Shown piece by piece: positions 47,101 through 60,963 of a stretch of DNA of 64,000 bases. Made by a program: the position numbers and the translations under genes. The stretch lies in NCBI GenBank assembly GCA_034698045.1, contig JAQGAU010000001.1:1-64000 (forward strand), in the 5' to 3' direction. The notes beneath the pieces were generated by a model. That model was not told the origin of the DNA. It worked only from the letters and a program-made list of their open reading frames with translations, and ran no database searches. Every line of letters starts with the position of its first letter. Position 1 is the stretch's first letter. Origin of the DNA: Paramacrobiotus richtersi. Taxonomy: Eukaryota > Tardigrada > Eutardigrada > Parachela > Macrobiotidae.

Positions 47101-49695
47101 TACATACTTGTGCGAATATCAACAGAACCTCTAGGAAAACAACCGCAGCAATGTCTCTCTAGAAAGACATTATTTTTCCAATAGTAACGATCGGTTAGCT
47201 GTTTTCGAGTGTGGTATTAGCTCACTTGACCCTGCGGGGGAATAGTTCGGTTGAGCATGACTTCCGACATCTGCGCCAGCTCTTTCGTAAAGTTTTCCAG
47301 ATTGTCCCAGTTAATACCGAGATCGGAAATGATCAGCGTTCTCTGGAAACCTTCCAGGGCTTTCTACATAATTTAATTGTTCATTGAAAAAAAATGAATT
47401 GACGTGAGTACAAAATACTATACCTAACCAAAACACCGTTCGTTACCTACACGATCATCCTCACTACGTTCGTCGCTGTCGTCTGGCAGAGCTTTCCAGT
47501 GCAGGAGATCAGGCGTTGCGTAGGTGGGTGTTCGATCAGCAGCTATGAAAACCTGCATGTTACACAGCCGTGATTACATTCATGCGATATCAACATAAAC
47601 ATCGGTGCACGTAAAATAAAGATACTAAAATGATGACACTGACAAACACTTTTCGGTAAGGAAATAATTTACCTCTGAACGCGTTTTTACACATAATTTT
47701 CTACATTTCTATTCACAGCTGTTAGCTAAAATACACACAATTTAAGTAATGTGAACAAGAAGTGACAGCTATTCTGGTAAATTTTTTTCGCACGCCCCTC
47801 TGAATATCGCTTTTCTTAATAACTACAGCTGCATACAAACTACTTCTTGTCAGCGAAATAAATGCAACAAAATTTCTTTAAAAAATTAAATTATATGATA
47901 TTAAAACAAATAAAATAAAAACGAATGAAAAACTACCAAACTGAGTGTTAGAATGGTGTAAAGTTTGCTCCAAGCGATCTGTACTTCAAGTCTCAAAAAT
48001 ATGCCGAGTAGTACACGGTATTCCGAGAATTATTGGAAACTCAGTACTCACAAATTCGCCGTTTGTCATGTTGAGGTTGTTTGCAGCAATCTAGAAGAAA
48101 CACTACCTCATACATACAGATCGCAGATTAAAGGTTACGTCGATATTTAGTAATTGCGATAACACAACTGGAAACAAAATATCTATTAGCCTTCTTAGAT
48201 AAAGATCGACACTGTTTATAGCCCTTACCAAAATTCGTCGTAGCAGTTTCGGTAAAGCCATAACGTAGATTACTAGAAAAGAGAACTCTTCGTTGCATAA
48301 TAATCTACACAGTACGTTCTTTGTGTAATTCATACTTCGAACGCGAAGTTTCATATCTTTCAGTATTTCCATTGTCCTTGTCTCAATGTCATGAGTGTGT
48401 AGCTTTGGTTGATAAGCGCTACTGGCATCAAACTGATTATCCCAAAAGTTGTAATACTGAAATCCCGCGGTACAATCCCAGTAGTACATCATATCGTCTT
48501 CGCCACAGATGATTCCGAACGTTTTCCAGTTGTTTAAGGTCAAAAGGGCTTTCAGTGTGCCGAGCATGATATTACTTGGCGTGGGATATAGATTTATAGT
48601 AGTGGGAAAAATTGTGATGTTGGACAGTTCAACGGCGACAGTCGATGACAAAAATAGAATATCCGCCGCTAGAAAATGTTAGATCAATAGTCAGTTTGTC
48701 ATTTACGCTTCCTGCGGAAGTTAGGCAATTTCAAGGAACCACAGCAGCTATAAGAATTAATGAATTCAACCTTATATAGCCGGTCATCTGATTAATGTTA
48801 GAAAGTTTTCATGCTGGTGCACTGAATCGTTGTCAAATACATAAGGATCTAAGCAAATCCGACTGCCGATTAGATGCTCGAAATATAAACACTTAATTCG
48901 AAAAGCATGACGTAAAGAAACGCTCTTGAGATCTCGAGAACCAGTTTGTCGTGGTATGTATCTTCTATATCGTACAATTACCGCAAGTGCATGCAAGCTT
49001 TGGAAGCGCTTAGTACGCCAGGAAACTGTAATCTGGATTTTCAAGTTGTTTGAGTTTGACGCAGCCACACTTTCAGAGTTCGCAGTTCTGATTCTGATCA
49101 CAGGATTTCTTACCATTACACGATAAACTGAAATCCTGTCAGTATTTTATTTGTGATGAATGGCTTACCGCCACTAAAAATGCCAACATCTGCATTTGGA
49201 TCCACGCAAAATTCTGCGAAACAAAGAAGCTAAACCAGTTACTGAAAGGAACATTCTGATGAAACTCACTGGAAGTTAACGTAAACTTTTGTAAAAGACC
49301 TAAAATGGAACGATGTTCCTATACATCAGTTACTTACCTCCAGCCACAGCAACCGTTATTTCCTCGCGACTCATACGCTTAAACAAACCGGGTTCACGTC
49401 CATAAAATTCCGCAAATAACGGAAAAGATCGTATGGCAATATCACAAGGATCTGTTCCCGTATTCTCTGTATCGTTGCTAACCAATGAGATTAACTGCAT
49501 ATCTGCTAATAAATCGGGATATGTCCTCCTAACTGTCTCGAATGTAACATTTAAAATAGCTGGGCTGATATAACCAACAATGTGGCTGTTGTAAGCCGCC
49601 GTGTCGTCGATTCCAACAAATACAAAATTAACCTTTATCGCGGTAACGAATACTTGTAACATAGCAATCAAGAAAATATCCTTGTAGCTGCTCAT
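44113..49695 (-). CDS. RGC-B: class-2 receptor guanylyl cyclase, predicted active
   Basis: Close paralogue of RGC-A. The signal peptide and ectodomain (KVNFVFVGIDDTAAYN; REEITVAVAGG; then FCVDPNADVGIFS near 49200-49175; WKTFGIICGEDDMMYYW near 48500) lead to a membrane segment at about 46620-46548 (APMAVVAGLFCTTLLVAY). The kinase homology domain (LRLSHTNIGHFYG, LVWEFDERGNVNDILL) and signalling helix (RHNVDQLLAEILPR, to about 45433) precede a cyclase domain with both metal Asp residues (VLFSDIPGF; VETINDSYM), RYC and FGDTVNTASRMET. The last exon ends GKGEMKTFWLHSSAERT at 44113. There is no sign of decay. The start at MSSYKD gives a good signal peptide and aligns with RGC-A. Confidence 0.87.
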
Positions 49696-50283
49696 GATGC
49701 GAACAGATCATTCCTGCAGTTTTAGAAAAGCTGTCCGATGTTAATGCCGGAAAGACTGTTCGGCTGGAAGTTGGAAATGTTAGGATGATGAGGTCATTGA
49801 GGTTACTGCCGCTATTTGTATGGCAAAGTTAGCTTACTACTGCGCAGGTATTGATTGCATTAACTACCGGCATATCTAGCAATCCAGCATCGATATTTTG
49901 CAACTAACATCTGTTGTTGGATACAAGGGTTTCCACTAGCCTCTAGTAAGTACTGTATAGGTTTTAAATCTTTGTTTTGCCGTATGCTTTAGAGCTGAAA
50001 CATCGTACCTTCGATTAGCTGTTCGATCCGATATCGCTTAATGTTTAATTTACATCGTCCGCGACACGCAGTTCTTGTAAGTTGTAAGTAACCAACAGAT
50101 CAATGAGCTTCTTTTAAAATCGTAAACTGAAATATTCTTTAAAGCAAAAATGTAGGTACACACCAACATCGGTCATTACACATACACAAAATTATAAGCA
50201 TCTCTACAATTCCACAGCGTCCCTACTGTTCCACTGGCATAGGAGCAGAACAGTATTCCTATATTATTCCGACAACGTTTAAG
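49696..50283. other. Intergenic between RGC-B start and RGC-C stop
   Basis: About 590 bases with the RGC-B promoter. Short stretches resemble the RGC-A upstream region (for example GAGGTTA with downstream TTTGTA and TATGG). Nothing else was recognised. Confidence 0.4.
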
Positions 50284-53200
50284 TCAACGATCTGGTCCTT
50301 TCGAATGGCGAAGCCAGAAGGTCTGCATCGATCCTTTGCCCTGCAACGGAAACACGGCATTTCAGGAAGTCAAAGAGCAGCAGTTATCACGCCGATTTCT
50401 TTTCTGTGCCTAATTGTGAGCCCCTACTAATTATGTCGGAGATCGATGTTTGCCTGTTCTTTGACCGAACAATCAACAGCTCAATCGCTGAGTACAGTTG
50501 CCTGGTTCGGCCGCGGTACCTAAAGCTACACTGCTCGGCTTACTTTTAGAGTCACTTGTCCTCGAGGCTCAAACTGCAAGCGATTATCTCGGCTGGCCAA
50601 AATTTCCGTAGATTTACCCACATGAATCTTCCCCGCTGTGATACACGAATGACTTGAAAAATGGTAAAATAAATAATTATGATGCCAGATTCACAAACCT
50701 TCGCCGTTCGTCTCCAAACGACTTGCCGTGTTAACGGTATCGCCGAATCTAGGCACAAGAAGAAGGTTTTTATGATAATTTAATTGTTGAGCCGCGTTGT
50801 ATCTTCTTCGTACAAACAATATCGAGGCATCCTACTTCCAATAACTCCAGCCACTACTGGCCCCGAATGAATGCCAACCCGGTTTCGGATAACTAAATGC
50901 GAATCTTCCGATATTGGGACTTCCATACCTTTGGAAATCCTGAGCAAATGTAATGCAAGAAGGCATATTTGTACGGCGTGATCAGCACCGTTACGAGTCG
51001 GTACACCACTCGAAACCTTAAAAATCACATCAATGATAATTCCTCCATTCAATGCTAATCAAGCTGTGTATAAAGAGTTCCTTGCTTACCATGTAGGAAT
51101 CATTGATAGTTTCCACTTTATAGGCGTCATACAATCCAAACGCATTATCGTACGCCGAATAAACTGTATTCAGTATCGTAACCAGCTGCGGTGGCGTACA
51201 CTGTACTGCTAATTTGGAAAAAATGGGAATATCGCTGAACAAAACTGAAACCGAGTCGAACGCTTCAGGAGTGATGAGTTTCTTTTCACGCAGTAGGTAA
51301 ACAACAGATCTGTACAAAAAAGTGCAGTTTCCTGATTACTGTGAAGCGAGCACTTAAGATCAACGGCATACTGAGGAAGCATTTCCAGTAGCAACTGATC
51401 CACTTTGACCTTTTCGAGAAGAAGATCCTTGGTTTTATCCTGAACTTTGACCTCGAGTTCGCGCATTTGATTATCCATTGCTTGGATCACATACTGCACG
51501 ATATTCTTTGATGGTTTAATTTTGTTAAATTTATTTCTAATTTCGATTAAACTTGGACGCCACGATTCTGTTGCTGTCATGCATAGGTCGGTCAGCTGTT
51601 GCCAGTGAACTAACCGGGTATCAGACTTCGTGTCGGCTTGATCTACGATGCCCAGAACAAACTCAACGTAAACTAAATGCTAAAATGAAAAGCAACACCA
51701 CCTGTTACGTCCCCGCGGTCCAAAGAAATAAATTCGCTTATTTTGCCGAAACTCCACACATCTTTCGCTCGCATCTGTGCTACAGATTTCTTCTCTTCGA
51801 TGCTGCCTTTACGTGTCTGGACACTTTCCAATAGCTGAAAGCATCCAACTTTTGCCACTTTCAGTGTATAGCGACTGTCCACAAAGCAAACATCCGTGTT
51901 TAGATCTCCATGGAATTCCAGGGGAGAATTATGGATGTATGAAAGACCCTTCAAACAAGCAAATTTGTCTGTTGATCACGGATAAGAATATGACCATGTT
52001 TGTATTCACCTGCAGCAAATCCCATAGCAAAGCCAATCGAATGGTCACATCGTGTAGAACCGGCTTTGTAAGCAGGACAGTCTCAATGCTTCCCCGCTCG
52101 CTAAATTCCCAGATCAACGAGTATGATTTCTCGAATTTGCCGATACCATGAAACATGCCAATATTAGGATGAGCGATTTTGAGTATCTGAAATGAAAAGT
52201 TCCAGATACTGACCGATCAAGTTAGTCTACTCCATTTCGGGTCTGATAGGCATCACCTTTAAAACGTTTGTTCGGAACTGTCCGTTACTTGCTAATTGTC
52301 GTTTCGAGAGCGCGTGCTCCAGTGGAACAACGAAAACTGCTGTTATTGCAGATTTCTGGGAACTTAATAGCGTTGTTCCGGTTTTAGAGGTCGCATACTG
52401 GAATATATTTTCTTCGGTAACGAATACTCCGGAGAATGCGCGTTTGTCGGCGCGAAGTCTAAAACACAAATCGAGCAGCTTGGATTTGCAGATGTTGAGA
52501 ACGTAGTTACTTTAGGTATCGATATACGGCAGCGGTGGCCAGAAGCAGTACCACGATTAGAACGCCAGGGATTAGAATCTCTGCAATGAACGGGAATTTG
52601 ACAAGGTTACTTTCTCATGTTAAAACTATTTTTTAAATCCATGTATGAAGCAAAGGAACGCAATCACGTAGGCGATCCTATGCGCTCCCACTGGTAAAGT
52701 ATTACAAAAGCTGTTTCTAAGAAAACTTGATAGTTTAGTTCATTCGCAAAGTGCGACATCCTAAACAAACGCCTACCGAGTGGTATGCCTCTGCAGTGCT
52801 CCCCATTGAAACCACACGGTGGCATATCCGGTGGAAAGGGCATACCGTCGGTCCAGTTCCAAAGATCTTTGCGAATAAGGTAAAACTTCAAGGAATTCAG
52901 GTTAAACTCCGCTGCAGCCTAACATTTAAGTGCGCTTAGCATAAACACAATAAATTCGTATGACTGAGTCACATTTTGAGGTTCCTGTCAGTGCTTCACT
53001 GCGAACAAAAGCATTTTGTGAATCTTACAACTGCCGTCGCACTGCTGCAGTGAGAGCGCTATAAGTCTAAGCGCACGCTTGCGCTCATGCGCCGTGACCA
53101 CCGACACTCTGGTTTGTGTTTGTACAGGCTACTCGTACACACGAATGACAGTATGTCGGTTTCGTGGAATTCTAGTTACCTCGAACTCCTTGTTTGCCGG

Positions 53201-55469
53201 ATTGAGCCGCAAATACGGTGTCGCGCGCTCCTCTCGTCCGTCTGCTTTTAAATGCACCTGCCTAGATGGCAGATGATAAGTGCGGTCTAAGAGACCCTTT
53301 ACAAAGGTAGCCGGAGTCAAGTAGGTGATATTCAACAGCATCGTTTGCAATCCCTAAAAAAGGGCAAACATCCCGTTGCTACAAGCGAAACGTGGGTGAT
53401 CGGAAATACGTCGGCGTTAATTGTCATATAACAGTTTTTAATCCACACAGTAGAATGCAGACCTCAGCAAAAATGGTCAAAACATCCGTGAACAGAACCG
53501 ACGCGATATCTCTCTGAAAGACAAGTAAGTGGCCGTCAGTATAATAATATTGCATCATGTAACTCAATACCCGTTGATACGATGGAATAGTCCGGTTGTA
53601 GTGTTCCTGGGAATATTCGGCAACCCGGTTCGTAAAGTTTTCCAAGTGCTTCCAGTCAATATAAATATCCGATATGATGATCGTGCGCAAAAATCCAGCA
53701 AAAGCTTTCTACAAAATGCGAAACGAGAGTCAAAACGCAACATCTCTCTGACATAACGAATCTGTCGCATACATAGTCATCGTCTGCGTGTTCGTCGGGA
53801 TTGTCTTCTGAAGCTTGCCAGTGGACAATTTGTGGGAGGCCGTACTCGGGTTGTCGGGCTGGGGCAATAAAGACCTGGAGGAAACATTGTTCTACACACT
53901 ACCAATCCCAGTGAAAACACGTAAATTAAACGGTTCGCCGTAGACCGTATTGTTTAAATTTGTACATAACGGGTCGGTACTTTCTTCAAATCACAGAAAC
54001 AAGATAAACTGTTCATCTTTTTGCACTAAAAGAATATACAAAGTAATCGAACACAGTTGCTGCTTTGGTGTTACCGTGTTAATCATTCTAACACGTGATT
54101 AAACCGAAGTGCAGTGGCCCTAACAACTTGCGGAGGTCACAATTACGGAGTGTTTTGCAGTCGTTATGATGAGCATTTGGGGCCAAGGCATACAGTAAGC
54201 AAAGCAAAATACCCCTCTTCCGACTACGCCACATGCTCTTGCCAGCGGCAGTTTACTTTGCTTCTGTAGGTTTTATGATTTACGCAAAACTGACGCTTCT
54301 TACGTATCTGCCATCTGTCATGCCAACGTCGTACGCCGCGATCTAAAAAATGCAAACAGCGAATGTTATGCTAAGTATAAGAACATTTTCTCGGAAATAA
54401 CGTGAAAGATGACCCAAGAATAGTATTTTTACAAATTAAAGGCTGAGCGCGGGATAACTAGAACAACTACACTCGACAGAGTTAAACATCCAGAATTTCT
54501 CATTTAAGGCATGCTTACCATGAATTTTCGTAGATTTCGCGGACTGACTAGCATCCAGATAACTAAAAAATGACTGTTCAATTAGCTGCTGCTAGTAATA
54601 ACTGGTTAGATCAGTACCATACTTCGAGACCGACTCTTCAGATCCTGCAGTATATCTCTCGTGTTTCTATTGAACGAATCCACAGTATGGCGGACTCGAA
54701 CAGTATTATTTGGCACAAAGTCATTGTCATAATACAGTTCTTTTACTGCATTTTCGCATTCGTCGCCAAAGGCAAAGTCATCGCGAAGACAGAAAAATGC
54801 TGTAACCATCCAGTGTTGTTGCCGAAGAAGCCCTTTCAATGCAGCAAGCAGGGTCGCAGTCGACGTTGGAACAATGTTGAGCGTTGTTGGGTACGCAATT
54901 ACATTCGACAAATTGTTCTCGGTAGTTGATGACAAGAAGATAATGTTTGCAGATGTCGCGAAGTGCGCAACTTCACCGTTCAGATCATCGCAAAACTCTG
55001 CATATAAATCAGGTTGCTGAACTTTCTCATCGTGAATGTTGCAGGTAAAGAGGTATTGATGCAAGGAACATCAACAAAACAGTAACATTCATAAAGGCTT
55101 CTTACCTCCAGATGTAATAACAGTGATGCTCTGATTTGAAAAATTGGACTCGAACAAATCTGGACGTGTTCCGTATAGGCGCGTTAGCACACTGAATGAA
55201 GCCTTGACATTTTCGCAAAAGTCCGTCTCGCCAGGAAGTGTCTCGTTAATCAGTAGCGGGAAGATGGTCATATTGTTGAACACACTTCCATAACTTTCTT
55301 CTAATGTCCGGAACGTTACGTTAAAAACTGATTCCCTGATATATTGACTGTTTTGAAACTTTCGGGCCGTTTCTTCTTCAATTCCCAACGGGATAAAGGT
55401 CACGTGTATTGCTAATATCCCGGCGATATGCAAAAGTAAACCACGTATTATGTTTTCGATAAGATGCAT
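50284..55469 (-). CDS. RGC-C: class-2 receptor guanylyl cyclase, predicted active
   Basis: Belongs with RGC-D and RGC-E in a sub-branch of class 2. The ectodomain begins MHLIENIIRGLLLHIAGI, then IHVTFIPLGIEEETAR and NQSITVITSGG (55469-55110). A binding-fold block (VTAFFCLRDDFAFGDEC) and later exons follow. The membrane segment is near 52585-52515 (PGVLIVVLLLATAAVY). The kinase homology domain (IGMFHGIGKFEKSYSLIWEF near 52150) and signalling helix (EKVKVDQLLLEMLPQY, about 51365) precede the cyclase domain, which keeps VLFSDIPIF, VETINDSYM, MPRYCLY and FGDTVNTASRLETNGE. It ends GKGSMQTFWLRHSKG at 50284. The Gly after the first metal Asp motif is Ile (IPIF, usually VGF). The start at MHL matches RGC-D; another in-frame Met lies at 55490. 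Confidence 0.85.
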
Positions 55470-56392
55470 TGCTGATGCGCATGGAGGCACTCGCAGACTC
55501 GCAGTAAAGCTTCACAGTCGAAATGGCTCTCGGCATCGTTTCTCATTTGCTGTACTACTGAATCATGAATAAATACGGAAAACCCTTCTGCTGACTCAAC
55601 AGACTGGGAGAATCTTCTAACCAGATGGTTTGCGTTTATTCGGAAAACCGTGCTAACGACAGAGGGGTATAGAGAGCTTTGTTGGCGGTCAAATGAGTAA
55701 TGGTGGGATGCGCACGCGTTTGGCAAATAATCGGCATCAGCTAGGATGTCTCTTCATAAAACGTCAAGTGGCATTTCGATCGAGCTGGATGACAAACTGA
55801 AGTTTGCGTGTTGAGCGAACTGTTTACATTTGTAAAGTCATTCTTCACACGATCTGAATAATATTGCCTGATAGATTCACGCAGTACCGAGACATGCGCC
55901 GCAGTTCAAGGAAGTGTTACTGCAATGTGCAGACAATACACTCTCGCGGCAGCAATTTGAGATTTTTTCATCTTCTGCTCATGGCAGTTTAACAGATTCA
56001 AGAGCCAGTTCAGCGCTCTCATACTGGCTGCTCTTTTGGTTCAAGCGGTATCTGATTACGTGCCAATCTTTTATTTCTTTTCGTTCACTTAAGAACACAA
56101 TATAGAACACATTATTGCACTTCCCTATACAGCTCTTTAAGAAAACAAGAAAACCTATCCAGGCATTTACTAAAGTCAAAAATTAACTGCAGTAGTTATT
56201 TTAGCGCTCGCTCCGTTGTACAGCATTCCCAATAAACTTGCTATTAGTTAAAAACTCCAATGTTTACCTTTGGATTGAGGCAAACGTTTTCGAAAAAACA
56301 AGAACAAAAAAAAGTGGAACAAGAACTATATACCATGCGCCACTTAATAAAGGACGATGCTTCTCCTTATAAACCCACCAGATCAAAATGGT
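55470..56392. other. Intergenic between RGC-C start and RGC-D stop
   Basis: About 900 bases. A minus-strand open frame near 55448-55726 overlaps the RGC-C start in another frame, has no recognisable domain and is not called. No repeat or RNA gene was recognised. Confidence 0.4.
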
Positions 56393-59300
56393 CTATTTAC
56401 AGTATGTTACGACAATGTCTGGATCAGTTCCTTTCGACTGGTGAAGCCAAAATGTTTCCATCGACCCTTTGCCCTGGAAAAAGACAGATGGTATATGCAC
56501 CTACATTTTCTGCGTTCACCTATTCATAGCCTGGGATGTTAGACCAACCTTTAGAGTCACCTGTCCTCGCGAATCAAACTGGAGACGACCATCACGACTG
56601 GCCAAGATCTCCGTAGATTTTCCCACATGAATCCTTCCAGCTGTAATATACGAATGGCACGCAAAATTGCAACAACTGCCATGACTAATCCCGCATACCT
56701 TCACCGTTAGTCTCCATACGACTTGCTGTATTTACGGTATCACCGAACCTGCAAGCAGAACAAGAAAAGTCTCGACAATAAAGTTTTGAGCTGCAGTATA
56801 TTTTCTTCATACAGACAGTATCGAGGCATCCTGCTTCCAATAACTGCCGTCACTACCGGTCCGGAATGGATGCCCACCCGGTTCCGGATAACTAAATGCG
56901 AATCCTCTGATATTGGGATCTCGAGGCTTTTGGAAATCTTGAGCAAATGTAATGCAAGAAGGCAGATTTGTACGGCATGATCAGCGCCGTTGCGAATCGG
57001 GACACCACTTGAAGCCTTGGAACATTGTGAATCGATTAACTAAACAACTGCAGAGAATTTGCTAGACTTACCATATAGGAATCGCTAATGGTTTCCACTT
57101 TATACGTGTCATACAATCCGAACGCATTGTCATACGCAGAATAAACGGTATTCAGTATTGTAACCAACTGCCACGGCGTACACTGCGTCGCCAGTTTTGG
57201 AAACATGGGAATGTCGCTAAACAAAACTGAAACCGAATCGAATGACTCGGGGTTGATGGGTATCTTTTCCCGCAGTTGGCTGACAATAGATCTGAATAAA
57301 GAAAACATACATTTTTAACTTTAGAACGAGCATTTCGCGATTGTCCTACACAGTTTCTAATTTCATACAGAGGAAGCATTTCCAGTAACAGCTGATCCAC
57401 TTTGACCTTTTCGTGAACAAAGTCCTTGGTTTTCTCCTGTACTTTGACCTCGAGTTCGTGCATCTGGTTGTCCATCGCTTGGATAACGTACTGCACGACA
57501 TTTTTAGCTGGTTTGATTTGGTAGAATTTTTTTTTGACATCGCTCAAGCTTGGGCCTTGTGTTTCAGTGGCGGTTATGCATAGATCAGTCAGCTGTTTCC
57601 AGTGGTTCAGTTTGGTGTTCATCTGATAGGATGGGCTACCTAGCATGCCCAAAAGCAGATGGTCTTAATGTAGTTAAGACGTTTGTTATAAAATTTCCCC
57701 ACCTAATTCGTTGTCAGTGTCCAGGGAAAGAAACTGACTTATTCTACCGAAACTCCTCACATCTTTCGTCCGCATCTGGGCCACAGTTTTCGTTTCTTTC
57801 ACACTGCTTTTACGAGCCTTGACACTTTCCAGCAACTGATAACATCCAACCTTTGCTACTTTCAAAGTATAGCGGTTGTCCACAAAGCACACATCCGTTT
57901 CTAAAGTTCCATGGAATCCCAACGGGGATTTGTGAATGTACAAAAGACCCTTCAAAATGCAAACTGAAGTATCTTCGACAAATAACTCGGTTGTAATAAC
58001 GATCACCTGCAACAAATCCCATAGCAAAGATAGTCGAATGGTAAAATCGTGCAGAACCGGCTTTGTAAGCAAAACTTCCTCAATGTTGCCTCGCTCGCTG
58101 AATTCCCAGATTAACGAATAAGATTTGTCCGGTTTGCCGATACCATGAAAGGTTCCAATACTCGAGTGAGAAATTTTGAGTATCTGCAACAAACGTTTTT
58201 TCTTAATAAAATATCAAACGCTCAGGTCTGTGCAGTTACCTTCAAGACAATTGAGCGAAATTTTGCGTCCCTTGCTAACTGTTTTCTTGTGACCGTGCTT
58301 TCAAATGGAACGCTAATTACTGCTTGAAGTGCAACGGATTTCTTGTTCGTTAATGGAATCAAGCCGGTCGTCTCCCTCGAATACACGGACATGTTGTCCT
58401 CAGAGATGAATACACGGGAAAACACGCGTTTGTCGGCCCTTGCTCTGGAACATATTTCCTATCTCTCAAACTCAGAACGCCGATCGAGCAAGTCACTTAC
58501 TTTTGATAGCGATATGCACCGACGGTTGCAGCAAGGAGTGCCACGATTAAGACGCAGGGTATAATAATTTCTGCAAGAGGAAACGTTACATACAGTTACA
58601 GACAGTCTGTACAAACAGTTCTCTTAGGATTAGAAGACAGTATAGGTAGCAAGAAAAGAGAAAGCGATTGTGATGCTCTTCCTTGTTTTCGAATCGGGAT
58701 AGTAAAATGCCGGTCAGGAGGTAACGATCAAGAGTTGTATATACAAATGACAATCCTGAATGTGAAGTGTGGTAGAGTTACTCTTGTGCTTCCTGTTCAG
58801 ATACTACAGGTTGCACCTTCGCCATTCATCACTCAAAAGCAGCTAAAGTCAGTGTAAAACTGTAGAAATTACAGACTTTGCTGCAGAACTTGCCGAGATG
58901 CACGCCTCTGCAACCGTCTCCATTAAAACCACAAGGTGGTACATCTGGAGGAAAGAGCCTTCCATCGGTCCAATTCCAGAGATCTTTCCGAATAAAGTAG
59001 AATTCGAGTGTATCGAGATTTACTTCGGCAGCAACCTAACAGTAAAAAGTTACGGTACCATAATACAAAACTGTGTAGCTGTGTAGTTTTCTCCGCTCTA
59101 CACCGTACCTCGAATTCCTTGTTGTTTGGATTAAGCCGCAAATACGGTGTCGCACGTTCCTCTCGACCGTCTGCTTTTAGACGCACCTGTCTGGATGGCA
59201 GATTATAAGTGTGGTTTAATAGACCCTTGACAAATGTTGCCGGAGTCAAGGAGGTGATGTTTGGTAACTGCCTTTGTAAGCCCTGGAAAAGAGCAAACAT

Positions 59301-60963
59301 CCCGGTGGGGAAACGTAAGGTGCGCCGACACAAATCCATAAGCATGATAGGTGACAGTTTTTAATTCGCACAATTAAAGACACTGACCGTAGCAAAAATG
59401 GACAAAACATCCATAAACAGCACCGACACGATGTCTCTCTGAAAGACAAACAAGCTTTGCAAGTGGACGTCAGTGATGATGCGTCACATAATTAAATACC
59501 CGTTGATTCGGTGGAATGGTCCGGTTATAATGTTCTTGAGAATATTCGGCAACCCGGTTCGTGAAATTTTCCAAACGCTTCCAGTAGATATAGATATCCG
59601 ATATGATGATGGTGCGCAAAAATCCAGCAAAGGCTTTCTATGAGATACGATAAAGGACGTTAAAATAATAGTTCCCTGCCACAACGAATCCACAAACACA
59701 CATAATCATCACTGGAATGTTCCTCTGCGTTATCTGCCGAAGCTTGCCAGTGGACAACTTGTGGGGCAACAAACACCGGTTGTCGGTACGGGGCAATAAA
59801 GACCTTAGAAACGACACACTTTAGACAGTGCATGAAATAGATAATCCTGTATCATCAAAATAATCAGTTCTTACATATTCCCCATTGGTCATGCCAACTT
59901 CGTAAGCGGCAATCTAGAAATTAGTCAGTATTATTCGCAATGGTCGTCATGACTCTAACTAAATAAAATAGACACTTGTAAATGGTATTTTTATACCATG
60001 AATTTTCTAAGGTTATCCGGATTGAGCAGCATCCAGATAACTAAACAACGAGAGTTTTTTATCATTGGAAGCAACCAGTTTCGTATAGACAGCATACTTC
60101 GACCACGTGTCATGAGATCCTGCAGTATCTCTCTCGTGTTCCTCTGGAACTCGTCCACAGTGTGACGAACTCTAGCAGTTTTATTTGGCAGAAAGTCGTT
60201 ATCCCAAAGATATATTTTCGCTCCATTAACGCAATCCTCGCCATAGGCGTCCTCATCTGAGAGACAAAGAAGTGCTGTAGTCATCCAATGTTGTTGTCGA
60301 AGAAGCGCTTTTAGTGCAGCAAACAGAGTCTCGGTGGACGTTGGAACCAAGTTGAGCGTTGTAGGAAACGCTGCGACATTGGATAATTTGTTGTCGGAAG
60401 TAGACGACAAGAATATCACATTTGCAGATGTCGCAAAGAGCGCAGCTTCATCATTCAGCGTTGGACAAAACTCTGCGCAAAAACCGATTTTTTACGCCTT
60501 GTTAACATGGAACTTTGCTGACACGGGAAATACGTTCAAATACACAAAAAAAACAATAGGCGTTACATGTACATCTAATCGATAGGCGGTGCTTCTTACC
60601 TCCGGATGTAATAACAGTGATACTTTGATTAGAAAAACTTGACTCAAAGATCTCTGGTTGCGTTCCGTATAGATGCGTGAGCAAAAAAAATGCAGTTTGC
60701 ACGGTTTCGCAGAAATCAGCATCGTCCGGAAGTGTTTCATCGGTTAGCAGCGGGATTACGGTAATATTATCTATCACATCTTCGTAACTTTCTTGCAACG
60801 TCCGGAAAGCAGTATTAAAGACGGACCCGGTAATATAGACATTTCCCTGAAGCTCGCGTGCTGTTTTTTCATCAATTCCCAACGGGATAAAGGTCACATG
60901 AATTGACAATATGCCGGTAATAAGCGGAGACAACCAGAATATCATATTTTTATTTAAGTGCAT
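56393..60963 (-). CDS. RGC-D: class-2 receptor guanylyl cyclase, predicted active
   Basis: Close paralogue of RGC-C and RGC-E. Signal peptide (MHLNKNMIFWLSPLITGI), IHVTFIPLGIDEKTAREL and NQSITVITSGG open the ectodomain (60963 to about 60600), followed by a binding-fold exon (VIFLSSTSDNKLSNVAAFP; WMTTALLCLSDEDAYGEDC, about 60430-60110) and later exons. The membrane segment is near 58570-58512 (PCVLIVALLAATVGAYRY). The kinase homology domain (ISHSSIGTFHGIGKPDKSYS; LIWEFSERGNIEEVLLT) and helix (EKVKVDQLLLEMLPLY) follow. The cyclase domain (about 57295-56393) has VLFSDIPMF, VETISDSYM, MPRYCLY and ends GKGSMETFWLHQSKG. Both metal Asp residues, Glu and Cys are present. There is no visible damage. 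Confidence 0.87.

Noticed and set aside
55448-55726. Minus-strand open frame over the RGC-C start
   Set aside because: It is in a different frame from the RGC-C first exon, which has homology to RGC-D; no domain is visible.
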